Positions 51,570 through 59,907 of a stretch of 64,000 nt of DNA are shown here, piece by piece. The stretch lies in the NCBI RefSeq assembly GCF_002803605.1, contig NZ_PHRG01000001.1, forward strand, positions 124,001-188,000. Direction: 5' to 3'. A program made the translations under genes and the position numbers. How positions within the stretch are numbered: the stretch's first letter is position 1; every line of letters starts with the position of its first letter. The DNA is from Acinetobacter pseudolwoffii. GTDB lineage: Bacteria; Pseudomonadota; Gammaproteobacteria; Pseudomonadales; Moraxellaceae. Below the pieces are notes generated by a model that worked only from the letters and a program-made list of their open reading frames with translations, had not been told where the DNA came from and searched no databases.

Positions 51570-51752
51570 AGTTTTAACCTTAATTAACATCTATTAACAT
51601 GAATACTGCTGAGTCAAGCCTTACCGGGTCGTATTATAGCTACATACAGTAAGGAATCAAATTTAACTCTCTCCACAGTTAAGCTTGATGTAGTTTGAAA
51701 AAACATTCCTTTTTCTACGCAATGATCACCCCAATCATTGCGTTTTTTTTGT
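51570..51752 (+). ncRNA. Candidate small RNA downstream of trpS, Aar-like
   Basis: After the trpS terminator there is about 200 bases without a reading frame, ending in a second, very strong terminator on the plus strand (51717-51750: 10-bp perfect stem ACGCAATGAT / ATCATTGCGT, loop CACCCCA, T8). A -10-like TAGAAT at 51558-51563 would give a transcript of about 180 nt; a second possible -10, TATTAT near 51622, would give about 120 nt. The sRNA Aar of A. baylyi is, as I recall, about 180 nt and encoded next to trpS, so this is probably its homologue. The exact 5' end is uncertain. Confidence 0.6.
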
Positions 51753-51784
51753 CTTTAATTTTTTAGTATAGCGATTTAAAGCAT

Positions 51785-51809
51785 AAAAAAACCCGCCTAA
51801 GCGGGTTTT
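51785..51809 (-). terminator. Intrinsic terminator of lysS
   Basis: The stem AAAACCCGC / GCGGGTTTT with loop CTAA and flanking A/T runs. Confidence 0.85.
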
Positions 51810-51823
51810 CTAAAATTCAGCAC

Positions 51824-53353
51824 TTATGCATTTTTATGACGCATATGCGGGAACAAGATCACATCACGGATACTTGCTGCATTAGCAAAGATCATCACCA
51901 GACGGTCAATACCAATACCTTCACCGGCTGTTGGCGGTAGGCCATATTCCAGTGCTTCTACAAAGTCTGCATCATAATGCATCGCTTCATCATCACCCGC
52001 ATCTTTTTCCGCAACCTGTGCCTGGAAACGTTCCGCCTGGTCGATTGGATCATTTAATTCCGAGAAGCCATTTGCCAGTTCACGACCACCAATAAAGAAT
52101 TCAAAACGGTCGGTGATGTGCGGATTATCATCATTACGACGTGCCAATGGAGAAGTTTCCGCTGGATATTCCGTAATGAATGTTGGTTGACGCAGTTTGG
52201 TTTCAACTGTTTCTTCAAACACAATCGTTTGCAGTTTACCCAGACCAAAACCTGGCTTCACTTGCTCTTTCAATTCTTCTTGAAGGAATTTTGCCAGGAA
52301 CTCACGGTCATTGACATTTTCCGGAGTAAATTGCGGGTTATTTTCCAGAATTGCATCAAACATTGAAATTTTCTTGAATGGCCCTTTGAAGCTATACACT
52401 TCATCACCATAAGGTACATCGGTCGAACCCAAGATATCCAGCGCCAGTTTTTCCAGCATCTGCTCGGTCAATTCCATCAGATCTTTATAATCTGCATAGG
52501 CTTGATAGAATTCAATCATGGTGAATTCTGGGTTGTGACGCGTAGATACCCCTTCGTTACGGAAGTTACGGTTAATTTCGAACACACGTTCAAAACCACC
52601 CACCACCAAACGTTTTAAATAAAGCTCTGGCGCAATACGCAAGAACAATGGCATATCTAGTGCATTATGATGCGTTTCAAACGGACGCGCAGAAGCACCG
52701 CCTGGGATCACATGCATCATTGGCGTTTCAACTTCCATATAACGTTTTTCAGTCAGGAAGGCACGAATACCTGCAACCACTTTGGCACGAATTTCAAACG
52801 TTTTACGGGTTTCTTCGTTCACGATCAGATCAAGATAACGTTTACGATACTTCACTTCAGTATCATTCAGACCGTGGAACTTGTCTGGCAGCGGACGCAA
52901 TGATTTGGTTAATAATTCAAAATGTTCGATGTGTACATACAGATCGCCTTTGCCTGAACGACCGATATAACCTTCGATTGCAATAATGTCGCCAAGGTCT
53001 AGACCTTTGATGGTCGCAAGTACATCTGCAGCGAGTTCTTTACGGGCGACATAAAGCTGGATACGACCTGTCATGTCCTGGATCACAATAAATGAACCAC
53101 GGTTTAACATCACACGACCGGCAACTTTGACGTAGACCTTTTCGCCTGCTTCAATTTCTTCTTTAGATTTATCAGCGAACTGGTCTTGTAAATCTTGGGC
53201 ATAATGCTCACGCTTAAAGGTATTTGGCCATGGGCTTTTACCAGTTTCTTGTGCCTGAGCTTCGATTTGCTTTAACTTGGCATGACGCTGTGCAATTAAA
53301 TCGTTTTCGGAAATGATTTGTTCAGAAGTCGATTGAGCGTTAGTTTGCGTCAT
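51824..53353 (-). CDS. lysS: Lysine-tRNA ligase (class II)
   Basis: A 509-residue synthetase with N-terminal anticodon-binding OB domain (about 70-165, [20 protein letters not shown]) and the class II catalytic core: motif 1 [14 protein letters not shown], motif 2 [20 protein letters not shown] and motif 3 [14 protein letters not shown]. It charges tRNA-Lys. Single gene, ending in a terminator that faces the sRNA candidate. Confidence 0.97.
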   Translation of the reverse strand: MTQTNAQSTSEQIISENDLIAQRHAKLKQIEAQAQETGKSPWPNTFKREHYAQDLQDQFADKSKEEIEAGEKVYVKVAGRVMLNRGSFIVIQDMTGRIQLYVARKELAADVLATIKGLDLGDIIAIEGYIGRSGKGDLYVHIEHFELLTKSLRPLPDKFHGLNDTEVKYRKRYLDLIVNEETRKTFEIRAKVVAGIRAFLTEKRYMEVETPMMHVIPGGASARPFETHHNALDMPLFLRIAPELYLKRLVVGGFERVFEINRNFRNEGVSTRHNPEFTMIEFYQAYADYKDLMELTEQMLEKLALDILGSTDVPYGDEVYSFKGPFKKISMFDAILENNPQFTPENVNDREFLAKFLQEELKEQVKPGFGLGKLQTIVFEETVETKLRQPTFITEYPAETSPLARRNDDNPHITDRFEFFIGGRELANGFSELNDPIDQAERFQAQVAEKDAGDDEAMHYDADFVEALEYGLPPTAGEGIGIDRLVMIFANAASIRDVILFPHMRHKNA

Positions 53354-53560
53354 CTCTGCCTCGAATAAGATTAGTTAAAAAATAGAAGTTGCATAGAATA
53401 GCAGAAATCCTACCCAAATCGTAGCTTAAACACTCTCAGGAAGCGGCTTTTCTTTGGAAAAATCCACTATCTCGGCATTTTCCCAACCTTATCCCCTCAA
53501 TCTAATCCACTCTACCAATACAATTCAGCTCGATTTGGAGCCGATTATGCGATTACTTAG

Positions 53561-53731
53561 ATGAAAGTCCTAGTGTGTGACGAGGTAGAGCCAATCACTG
53601 CACAAAAAAATGCTGGCTTAGACCAATAGCTAACTGCCTTGGATGTCCACACGTTCTACAATGATGCTCAGATTGAAGATGATGTGCCAATCAATAAATA
53701 CCAATATGGCATGCCCCATAAAAATGAGTAA
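53561..53731 (+). pseudogene. Possible gene remnant with in-frame amber codon
   Basis: An ATG at 53561 opens a 56-codon frame that is interrupted once by TAG at 53627-53629 and ends with TAA at 53729. The two parts read MKVLVCDEVEPITAQKNAGL-DQ and LTALDVHTFYNDAQIEDDVP..., which look like protein, not random translation. The frame may extend upstream beyond a further TAG just before the ATG. I do not recognise the parent protein. Confidence 0.35.
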
Positions 53732-53735
53732 GATT

Positions 53736-54230
53736 ATGTCTAAGATTTTGTTTTTACATGGCTTAGATTCCTCCAGAGAATCCACCAAGTTTCATGCAAT
53801 TAATGTCGTGCATAAATATTGTATTGATGTCGATTATCGTAATCTGAGCTATAATTCGGTCGCCAGTTTTTATCATGAGATGATTGAAACCATCAAACCG
53901 GATATTCTGGTGGGTCATAATCTTGGCGGCTATTGGGCACTGAAAATGTCGCAGGCTTATCACCTTCCCTGTGTGGTGGCGAATCCCATTTTGCAACCCA
54001 ATTTCAGAGATGATTATCCGGCAATTTGTCATGGCGATTTACAGCATGATATTCCGCAGTTTGCCTATCTCGAACTGGGCGATGAAATTCTGGATATGCA
54101 TGCGGTTCAGGCACAGCTTGAAGACTATATGCAAATTCAGGCAGTTGATGGCGGCCATCATCGACTAGAACATCCTGAACAGATTAATACGCTGATTCAG
54201 GAAATTGAACATCATTTTATCAGACAATAA
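53736..54230 (+). CDS. YqiA/YcfP-like alpha/beta-hydrolase, nucleophile Ser replaced
   Basis: A 164-residue protein of the YqiA esterase group, with ILFLHGLDSSRESTKFH at the N-terminus and a short alpha/beta fold. Where the family has G-x-S-x-G it reads GHNLGG, so Asn62 stands in place of the catalytic serine. The late acid (LELGDEILD) and His (DGGHHRLEH) regions are present. It may have lost esterase activity or use another mechanism. The ATG at 53736 is preferred over 53724; the two are separated by a partial 12-base duplication. The gene's terminator is split by the mobile element that follows. Confidence 0.8.
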   Translation: MSKILFLHGLDSSRESTKFHAINVVHKYCIDVDYRNLSYNSVASFYHEMIETIKPDILVGHNLGGYWALKMSQAYHLPCVVANPILQPNFRDDYPAICHGDLQHDIPQFAYLELGDEILDMHAVQAQLEDYMQIQAVDGGHHRLEHPEQINTLIQEIEHHFIRQ

Positions 54231-54237
54231 AAAAGCC

Positions 54238-54249
54238 CCGATATTGAGG
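54238..54249. repeat. Left 12-bp direct repeat (target-site duplication)
   Basis: CCGATATTGAGG directly abuts the left end of the element at 54250. The identical sequence occurs at 54586-54597 at the right end. Confidence 0.85.
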
Positions 54250-54585
54250 TAATGCTGATCAGTTAAGGAGTTTAGAAATAGACTCTTTAACTTTTTAGTC
54301 ATTCACGGCGGAGTCTTAACTTTATAAATCAAATTCTTGTAAATTATTTGTTACTTTGGTTTCGCCCAAATGAGAAGCGAAGCTTCGCAAGGAAGGCATC
54401 TTGCGGAGCAACACTCCTCACCGCAAAACTCGTCAGCCACCATCGACTAGTAAATTTGTCGCAGAAACAATCATTTTTAAATCTAGTCCTGCCTCAAACA
54501 GTTGCGGATGACTTTTCTACTTGTCAAATATGATCATGAATTTAAAAAAGAAAATGCCAGTCAATTTCTTAACTGACCGGCATTA
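54250..54585. mobile_element. 336-bp non-autonomous (MITE-like) element with IS4-type ends
   Basis: The ends are inverted repeats: left TAATGCTGATCAGTTAAG (54250-54267), right complement TAATGCCGGTCAGTTAAG (54568-54585), 16 of 18 identical. Identical 12-bp repeats flank it. The interior (no transposase; the open frame at 54348-54533 is not protein-like) is about 300 bp. From memory, the ends match the terminal repeats of E. coli IS4 (TAATGCCGATCAGTTAAG) and 11-13-bp duplications are typical of the IS4 group, so an IS4-type transposase probably mobilised it. Confidence 0.8.
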
Positions 54586-54597
54586 CCGATATTGAGG
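54586..54597. repeat. Right 12-bp direct repeat (target-site duplication)
   Basis: CCGATATTGAGG, identical to 54238-54249. If the element and one copy are removed, AAAAAAGCCCCGATATT joins GAGGAGCTTTTTTTT to restore a terminator-like hairpin shared by the yqiA-like gene and apt. Confidence 0.85.
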
Positions 54598-54619
54598 AGC
54601 TTTTTTTTAAATCTACAAT

Positions 54620-55162
54620 TTAGGCAACCGCAGCTTCAGGCTGAGATTTATCATCCAGTACTGACCAGATATCCAGACCTAATTCAGCATGCAAATCAGG
54701 AAGATCAAGAAAGATACTTGCACCTAGTACTTCATGCTGACATTTGAGTGCCAATTCATTTACCGCTTTTAAAGTTCCGCCTGTTGCCAGAACATCATCA
54801 ACAATGATGACTTTCTGAGACTGAACTTCCGCAGACATTTCTAAACGATCCAGACCATATTCCAGGCTATAACCGACACCCACGACTGGAGGCGGCAATT
54901 TTCCTGCTTTACGCACCAATAACAAGCCTTTGCCGGTACGTTGTGCCAACAGGCTTGCCAACACAAAACCACGCGCTTCCACTGCGATAAAGCTTTCTAC
55001 TTCTGCCAGTTTGTCAGCAGGAATGCTGGCAATCAGGGCATCAGTCAATGGACCAATATTGCTCATGAAAAGTGGGGTCAAATCATAAAAGCAAATTCCT
55101 GGTTTTGGAAAATCTTGGACCGTACGAATGTGAGACCACAAAGAAGTAGACAAATTGCTCAT
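54620..55162 (-). CDS. apt: Adenine phosphoribosyltransferase
   Basis: A 180-residue purine-salvage enzyme that makes AMP from adenine and PRPP. The PRPP-binding motif VDDVLATGGT spans 121-130, with the preceding EARGFVLASLLA (62-73) as the base-recognition block. The extra residues after WSVLDD are a short tail. Upstream, a weak promoter TTGTTC-N18-TAAAAT is possible. Downstream the terminator is interrupted by the MITE-like element. Confidence 0.96.
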   Translation of the reverse strand: MSNLSTSLWSHIRTVQDFPKPGICFYDLTPLFMSNIGPLTDALIASIPADKLAEVESFIAVEARGFVLASLLAQRTGKGLLLVRKAGKLPPPVVGVGYSLEYGLDRLEMSAEVQSQKVIIVDDVLATGGTLKAVNELALKCQHEVLGASIFLDLPDLHAELGLDIWSVLDDKSQPEAAVA

Positions 55163-55650
55163 GGGAGATCTTAAAAAAAGAAAAGGAATATGCGAATTTT
55201 AAACCTATTTCCAGCCAATGAACAAGCCGAGCTGTATAATAAAAACTCAATATTTAAGCACAAGTTATTGATTTTATTAAATTCATTTATTATAAAAATA
55301 TTTAATCCAGACTTTACTGATTCTAAATTATATAAAAACCTCAGTTTTTACTGCACGACTTTGGTCTATAACGCCTCATTTAAGCTAAATTTTGCCACAG
55401 CAGCCGCTTCATCACTCCACAGCATTTGCCAGCAAAGCCGATTTGACTCATTTTCAGAGAAATACTGAATCCCAAAGTCATTCTGCTGCTAATTTCGCTG
55501 ATTAAGCTTTTATTCACTTTACTTTCTGAATAGAACTGCGTAAAAATTTAGCCAAATATGTTCACTGTTAAAAAGTCATATTCTTTTAGAGTCTTGCCAT
55601 TTTATGGATTTTAAGCTGACGGTTACACTTGCTCAGTTTTGGAGAGTTAC
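55163..55650. other. Intergenic region between apt and rubA
   Basis: About 488 bases between divergent genes, AT-rich in its first half. An open frame at 55190-55468 has no protein-like features. The rubA ribosome site GGAG lies near 55641. I see no clear regulatory site. Confidence 0.5.
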
Positions 55651-55815
55651 ATGAAAAAGTATCAATGCATCGTTTGTGGATGGATTTATGACGAGGCGGA
55701 AGGTTGGCCTCAAGACGGCATCGTGGCGGGAACCAAATGGGAAGATATCCCGGATGACTGGACCTGTCCAGATTGTGGCGTGTCTAAAGTCGATTTCGAA
55801 ATGATCGAAGTCTGA
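55651..55815 (+). CDS. rubA: Rubredoxin
   Basis: A 54-residue rubredoxin that carries single electrons, typically from RubB to alkane hydroxylase AlkM. The iron ligands are Cys6 and Cys9 (CIVC) and Cys39 and Cys42 (CPDC), and [14 protein letters not shown] and the [13 protein letters not shown] block are typical of AlkG-type rubredoxins. GGAG lies 7 bases before the ATG. First gene of rubA-rubB-estB-oxyR. Confidence 0.96.
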   Translation: MKKYQCIVCGWIYDEAEGWPQDGIVAGTKWEDIPDDWTCPDCGVSKVDFEMIEV

Positions 55816-55827
55816 GCACGCCCAGTT

Positions 55828-55856
55828 AAAGACCATGTCGATATGGTCTTTTTTTA
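55828..55856 (+). terminator. Terminator-like hairpin between rubA and rubB
   Basis: The 9-bp stem AAAGACCAT / ATGGTCTTT, loop GTCGAT, then a T-run. It should separate much rubA mRNA from the rest of the cluster. Confidence 0.75.
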
Positions 55857-55913
55857 TGTCCTTTTTATCCTCATATAAAACAGCATGGAGAGCCCTACAG
55901 CATGGAAACGACT

Positions 55914-57092
55914 ATGCATCCTATCGTTATTATTGGTTCAGGTATGGCAGGTTATGCTGTAGCACGTGAATTTCGCAAACTTAATCCAGAGCATGAACTG
56001 CTGATGATTTGCGCGGATGATGCGATAAATTATGCCAAACCGACCCTTTCCAATGCTTTGGTTGGCAAAAAAGCGCCTGAACAGATTGCATTGGGCGATG
56101 CTGCAAAAATGTCGGCACAACTGAATATGCGGATTGAACAGCAGACTTGGGTCAAAGCCATTCATCCGGAAGATCATCAGCTGGTACTTGAGAAAGATGG
56201 TCAGGAAAGCACACAGAATTATTCCAAACTGGTCTTGGCGGTCGGTGCCAACCCGGTACGTTTAGCCATTTCCGGTGATGCCAGTGATGACATTCATGTG
56301 GTGAATAATTTAAGTGACTATAAGACGTTCCGCAGCAATCTGGCGGCACGTGAAGATAAACGCGTGGTGATTTTAGGCGCAGGCCTGATTGGCTGCGAAT
56401 TTGCCAATGACCTGCAAAATACCGAGCATCAGGTCACAGTGATCGATCTAGCACCTCAACCGCTGGGCCGTTTATTACCTGAACATGTTGCAACGGCCTT
56501 CCAGAAAAACCTTGAAGAAACCGGCATTCATTTCGTCTTGGGCACCACGGTCGAGAAGGTCTCTCGTGCTGAAAATGGTGACTATTTGGTCATGCTGGCC
56601 AATGGTCAGTCTCTCGTTGCTGATGTGGTTTTGTCTGCGGTAGGTCTACAGCCGAATATTTCTTTGGCCAAACAGGCAGATGTTCATACCAGTCGTGGAA
56701 TTTTAACCACGGCGCAACTGGAAACCAATCATGCCGATATTTATGCCGTAGGTGACTGTGCTGAAGTGAATGGTACCTTATTGCCTTATGTCATGCCCAT
56801 CATGCAACAGGCGCGCGCGCTGGCAAAAACCCTGAATGGCGAACATACGGCTGTACATTATCCGGCTATGCCAGTGGCAGTGAAAACGCCTGCTGCACCT
56901 TTAACTGTCCTGCCTGCACCAGTCGATGTTGAGGTCACCTGGGAAACTGAAGAGCTGGAAGATGGCATGCTGGCCAAAGCCATCGACGGTAGCGGCACTT
57001 TACGTGGCTTTGTACTCTTGGGTGCAACTGCGGGCAAACAACGTCTGTCTTTGACCAAGCAGGTTCCTGACTTGATTCCTGCTGTGGTTTAG
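55914..57092 (+). CDS. rubB: Rubredoxin-NAD(+) reductase
   Basis: A 392-residue FAD protein that passes electrons from NADH to rubredoxin for alkane oxidation. FAD-binding GSGMAG at residues 8-13, second dinucleotide site VILGAGLIGCEF and C-terminal YAVGDCAEV. The ATG at 55914 (MHPIVIIGSG) matches the RubB start I know from A. baylyi; an ATG four codons earlier is possible. Same order as in A. baylyi. Confidence 0.95.
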   Translation: MHPIVIIGSGMAGYAVAREFRKLNPEHELLMICADDAINYAKPTLSNALVGKKAPEQIALGDAAKMSAQLNMRIEQQTWVKAIHPEDHQLVLEKDGQESTQNYSKLVLAVGANPVRLAISGDASDDIHVVNNLSDYKTFRSNLAAREDKRVVILGAGLIGCEFANDLQNTEHQVTVIDLAPQPLGRLLPEHVATAFQKNLEETGIHFVLGTTVEKVSRAENGDYLVMLANGQSLVADVVLSAVGLQPNISLAKQADVHTSRGILTTAQLETNHADIYAVGDCAEVNGTLLPYVMPIMQQARALAKTLNGEHTAVHYPAMPVAVKTPAAPLTVLPAPVDVEVTWETEELEDGMLAKAIDGSGTLRGFVLLGATAGKQRLSLTKQVPDLIPAVV

Positions 57093-57106
57093 AGGTTTAA
57101 TACTCA

Positions 57107-57132
57107 GGATATTTTTTAAACAAAATATCCTT
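57107..57132 (+). repeat. Perfect hairpin between rubB and estB
   Basis: AGGATATTTT-ttaaac-AAAATATCCT, 10-bp perfect stem. It lacks a proper T-run (TTTAATTA), so it is a weak terminator or mRNA stabilising element. Confidence 0.6.
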
Positions 57133-57149
57133 TAATTAGGACAGCAATT

Positions 57150-58088
57150 ATGCACAGCGCATTACAGTTTAATCTTTCTCCATATAGTTCTTTCATGCGT
57201 GAAACCAGAGTTGATCTGGGTAATGGTGTGGAATTACATGTCGAGGTGGGTGGAAATCCGGAACATCCTACGCTGCTCCTGATTATGGGACTGGGTGCAC
57301 AGGTGCTGTACTGGCCTGACTTTTTTTGTAAATCATTGATTGATCAAGGTTTCCATCTGGTACGTTTTGATAATCGCGATATTGGCCTGTCTTCAAAAAT
57401 CCATAACAAGGGCCCACGCCTGAACACCCTGAAAATGATGAGCCGTTTTGTGCTCGGTCTGGGCAATCAGGGGGCACCTTATGATCTGTATGATATGGCT
57501 GAAGATGTCAGTCTGCTGATTGAAAAAATGCAGCTGGAACAGGTTGATGTATTGGGTGCATCCATGGGTGGCATGATTGCCCAGATTCTGGCGGCACGCT
57601 ATCCGGACAAAGTTAAAAAACTGGGTTTACTGTTTACCAGCAACAATCAGCCACTACTGCCGCCGCCCTTTCCCAAGCAACTCTTTAGTTTGATTGACAA
57701 ACCGGCTTCAACAGATGAAGATGGTATTGTAGATCATAGTCTAAAACTGTTTAACATCATCGGTTCGCCAGGTTATGTCAATCATCTGGAAGCGGTGCAG
57801 ACCGCACGTAAATTATATAAACGAAGTTACTATCCTGCCGGTGTACTTCAACAGTTTTTAGCAATATTATGTACAGGTTCATTGCTGCAACTGAACAAGC
57901 AAATCAAGCAAGAGACCCTGGTGGTTCATGGTGCTCGTGATCGATTGCTGCCTCCCAGTCATGGCAAGGCCGTTGCAAAAGCGATTCCAGGGGCTAAATT
58001 TGAATTAATTGATGGAATGGGGCATGATATCCCACCGCATTTTATTCCATATCTTAGCGAATTATTTGCTGATCATTTTAAATCATAA
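57150..58088 (+). CDS. estB: Alpha/beta-hydrolase esterase EstB
   Basis: A 312-residue hydrolase with oxyanion region LLLIMGLGAQ, nucleophile Ser138 in GASMGG, a later Asp in GARDRLLPP (about 263) and His in GMGHDIPP (about 288). In A. baylyi the gene between rubB and oxyR is estB, an esterase acting on short-chain esters. AGGA precedes the ATG by 8 bases. A role in wax-ester or alkane metabolism is inferred from the neighbours. Confidence 0.88.
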   Translation: MHSALQFNLSPYSSFMRETRVDLGNGVELHVEVGGNPEHPTLLLIMGLGAQVLYWPDFFCKSLIDQGFHLVRFDNRDIGLSSKIHNKGPRLNTLKMMSRFVLGLGNQGAPYDLYDMAEDVSLLIEKMQLEQVDVLGASMGGMIAQILAARYPDKVKKLGLLFTSNNQPLLPPPFPKQLFSLIDKPASTDEDGIVDHSLKLFNIIGSPGYVNHLEAVQTARKLYKRSYYPAGVLQQFLAILCTGSLLQLNKQIKQETLVVHGARDRLLPPSHGKAVAKAIPGAKFELIDGMGHDIPPHFIPYLSELFADHFKS

Positions 58089-58101
58089 ACATTAGGACAC
58101 T

Positions 58102-59010
58102 ATGGCTGCACTACCCTCCTTAAGACAGCTGTCATACCTCGTAACACTGTCAGAGACGCTACATTTTACAGAAGCTGCTCGCCGCTCATTTGTCACCCAG
58201 TCAACTTTGTCTGGCGGCATTATGGAGCTGGAGCGTTTACTCGGTGGCGTACTTGTTGAACGCGACCGCCAGAATGTTCGTTTAACGCCTCTTGGTGAAC
58301 AAGTGGTTGCACGCGCACGTGTTCTACTGGCTGATGCTCAGGACTTGATGCGCTTAAGTCGTGAGATGAGTGAACCCTTAACCGGTGATTTACATCTTGG
58401 CGTGATTCCTACGATTGCTCCCTTCCTGCTGTCACAGCTGCTAGAAGAAGTGCATAAACAATTACCAAAAATCCAGTTGCATCTGCATGAAGCACAAAGC
58501 GAGAAAATTGTAGAAAAACTGGAACATGGCAACCTGGATATGGTGGCCTTGGCGCTACCTTTCGATACACGTGGCCTGAAAGTGGCCGAGATTGCCAAAG
58601 AGAATCTGTATCTGGTTTATCAAAAATCAGACCAACACGCTGCACAAGCGAATTCTCTGGAAGATCTTGATCTGTCTCGCCTGATGTTACTTGAGGAAGG
58701 TCATTGCTTACGTGATCATGCCCTGAGTGCCTGCCCGATTGGTGAGCGTAAAAATGATCATCGTTTAAAAGCCAGCTCTTTGCCGACTTTAATCGAAATG
58801 GTCTCTGCAAATCTTGGTTTTACTTTATTGCCAGAAATTGCGATTTATACCAATATGATCAAAGCCAACCCTGAGATTCTGGTCAAGCCAATCAACTCTG
58901 CGCCAAGTCGCACCCTGGCATTGGTGACGCGTAAAAGTACGCCGCTACAAAGCGAGTTTGATGTGTTATTACAGATTTTCCAAAAAATCACTCAGCACAA
59001 TGCTGCTTGA
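58102..59010 (+). CDS. oxyR: LysR-type oxidative-stress regulator OxyR
   Basis: A 302-residue LysR regulator. The winged helix (about 1-65: FTEAARRSFVTQSTLSGGIM) has the OxyR form, and the sensor domain carries the redox pair Cys202 and Cys211 (GHCLRDHALSACPIG, the 9-residue spacing of E. coli Cys199/Cys208). Peroxide oxidises the pair and switches on catalase and related genes. It starts 13 bases after estB, so it is co-transcribed at least in part. Followed by a strong terminator. Confidence 0.95.
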   Translation: MAALPSLRQLSYLVTLSETLHFTEAARRSFVTQSTLSGGIMELERLLGGVLVERDRQNVRLTPLGEQVVARARVLLADAQDLMRLSREMSEPLTGDLHLGVIPTIAPFLLSQLLEEVHKQLPKIQLHLHEAQSEKIVEKLEHGNLDMVALALPFDTRGLKVAEIAKENLYLVYQKSDQHAAQANSLEDLDLSRLMLLEEGHCLRDHALSACPIGERKNDHRLKASSLPTLIEMVSANLGFTLLPEIAIYTNMIKANPEILVKPINSAPSRTLALVTRKSTPLQSEFDVLLQIFQKITQHNAA

Positions 59011-59029
59011 GCTAAAATTTTAGATGATT

Positions 59030-59059
59030 AAAAGGAGCACACCCGTTGCTCCTTTTTTT
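59030..59059 (+). terminator. Intrinsic terminator of oxyR
   Basis: The stem AAAAGGAGCA / TGCTCCTTTT with a 7-nt loop and T-run. Confidence 0.88.
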
Positions 59060-59213
59060 ATATCTCAAAGTGGATATAACCAACCATTATAGACCTGCTA
59101 AAGTCTCAAGCTGACTGTTAATGTCATCGGTTTTAATCTGTAATAAATGCTATTTAAGACGAAGATGAGGTGATTATCGTTAAATCCCTATTTTTTGGGA
59201 TATTCATTTTATT

Positions 59214-59846
59214 TTGCTTCATCCACAGTATAGCCTTCTCTTAGAATCAACAGGATTGAGCTTATTGGCTGCCCTCTTGCCTGCACCGGTTTTAGTCATC
59301 GCTTCATTTACTGACCTGAACCTGTCCAAAACTCAGACTGTACTGCAACAACTGGGCTATCAACCAGATATGCTGCTGTATGCAGACAATTTCCAATCTG
59401 CACAAGAGATGATTGCCGAACATCTGCCTAACTTGATTCTTTATCACCTGACAGAAGCCTCACAGATTCATTTCATCGGCCAGATGAAACGGCATAACCC
59501 AAATACACCTGTAGTTGCCGTACTCAAGAGTGAATCCACAGCACTCATTTATTCAGCAATCTTATCTGGTGCAAATAGCTATATCCAACCTCAGGCTTCA
59601 TTCATCCAGTTTACTGAAAGCCTGAAAATTGTCTTGCGTGGCGGTGCCTATATCCATGCTGAACTGGCAGAACATATCCTGTACCAGCTCACTGACAAAA
59701 CCTGTCTCAAGGTAACCGAATTGCAGCTCTTACACTTACTCAGCCAGCAAAAAATCCCAGTAGACATACAGCTCCAGCTGACTGACTATCAGATGTATGC
59801 CCAGGTCAAACAGATCTATCGCAAACTGCTGATATCCTCTGATTAA
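59214..59846 (+). CDS. Response-regulator-like protein with degenerate receiver domain
   Basis: A 210-residue protein. Residues about 25-145 have receiver-type alternation (VLVIASFTDLN ... NLILYHLTEAS ... TPVVAVLKSESTALIYSAIL). The expected phospho-acceptor Asp is missing (LILYHL where receivers have D), though a Lys-Ser pair remains. The last 60 residues are a worn LuxR-like helical region. It probably does not take phosphate. The only near start is TTG at 59214 without a good ribosome site, so the true start is unsure. Function unknown. Confidence 0.6.
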   Translation: MLHPQYSLLLESTGLSLLAALLPAPVLVIASFTDLNLSKTQTVLQQLGYQPDMLLYADNFQSAQEMIAEHLPNLILYHLTEASQIHFIGQMKRHNPNTPVVAVLKSESTALIYSAILSGANSYIQPQASFIQFTESLKIVLRGGAYIHAELAEHILYQLTDKTCLKVTELQLLHLLSQQKIPVDIQLQLTDYQMYAQVKQIYRKLLISSD

Positions 59847-59870
59847 AACCCTTGAATGCTATTTTCTGGA

Positions 59871-59898
59871 TAAAAAAGAGGCTGAATTTTCAGCCTCT
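59871..59898 (-). terminator. Intrinsic terminator of ppk
   Basis: The stem GAGGCTGAA / TTCAGCCTC with loop TT, followed on the minus strand by a T-run. Confidence 0.85.
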
Positions 59899-59907
59899 TG
59901 AGAGCAT

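Noticed and set aside
54348..54533. Open frame inside the MITE-like element
   Set aside because: The translation has no protein-like pattern and the element is too short for a transposase.
55190..55468. 92-codon frame between apt and rubA
   Set aside because: Composition is that of AT-rich intergenic DNA and there is no ribosome site or recognisable motif.
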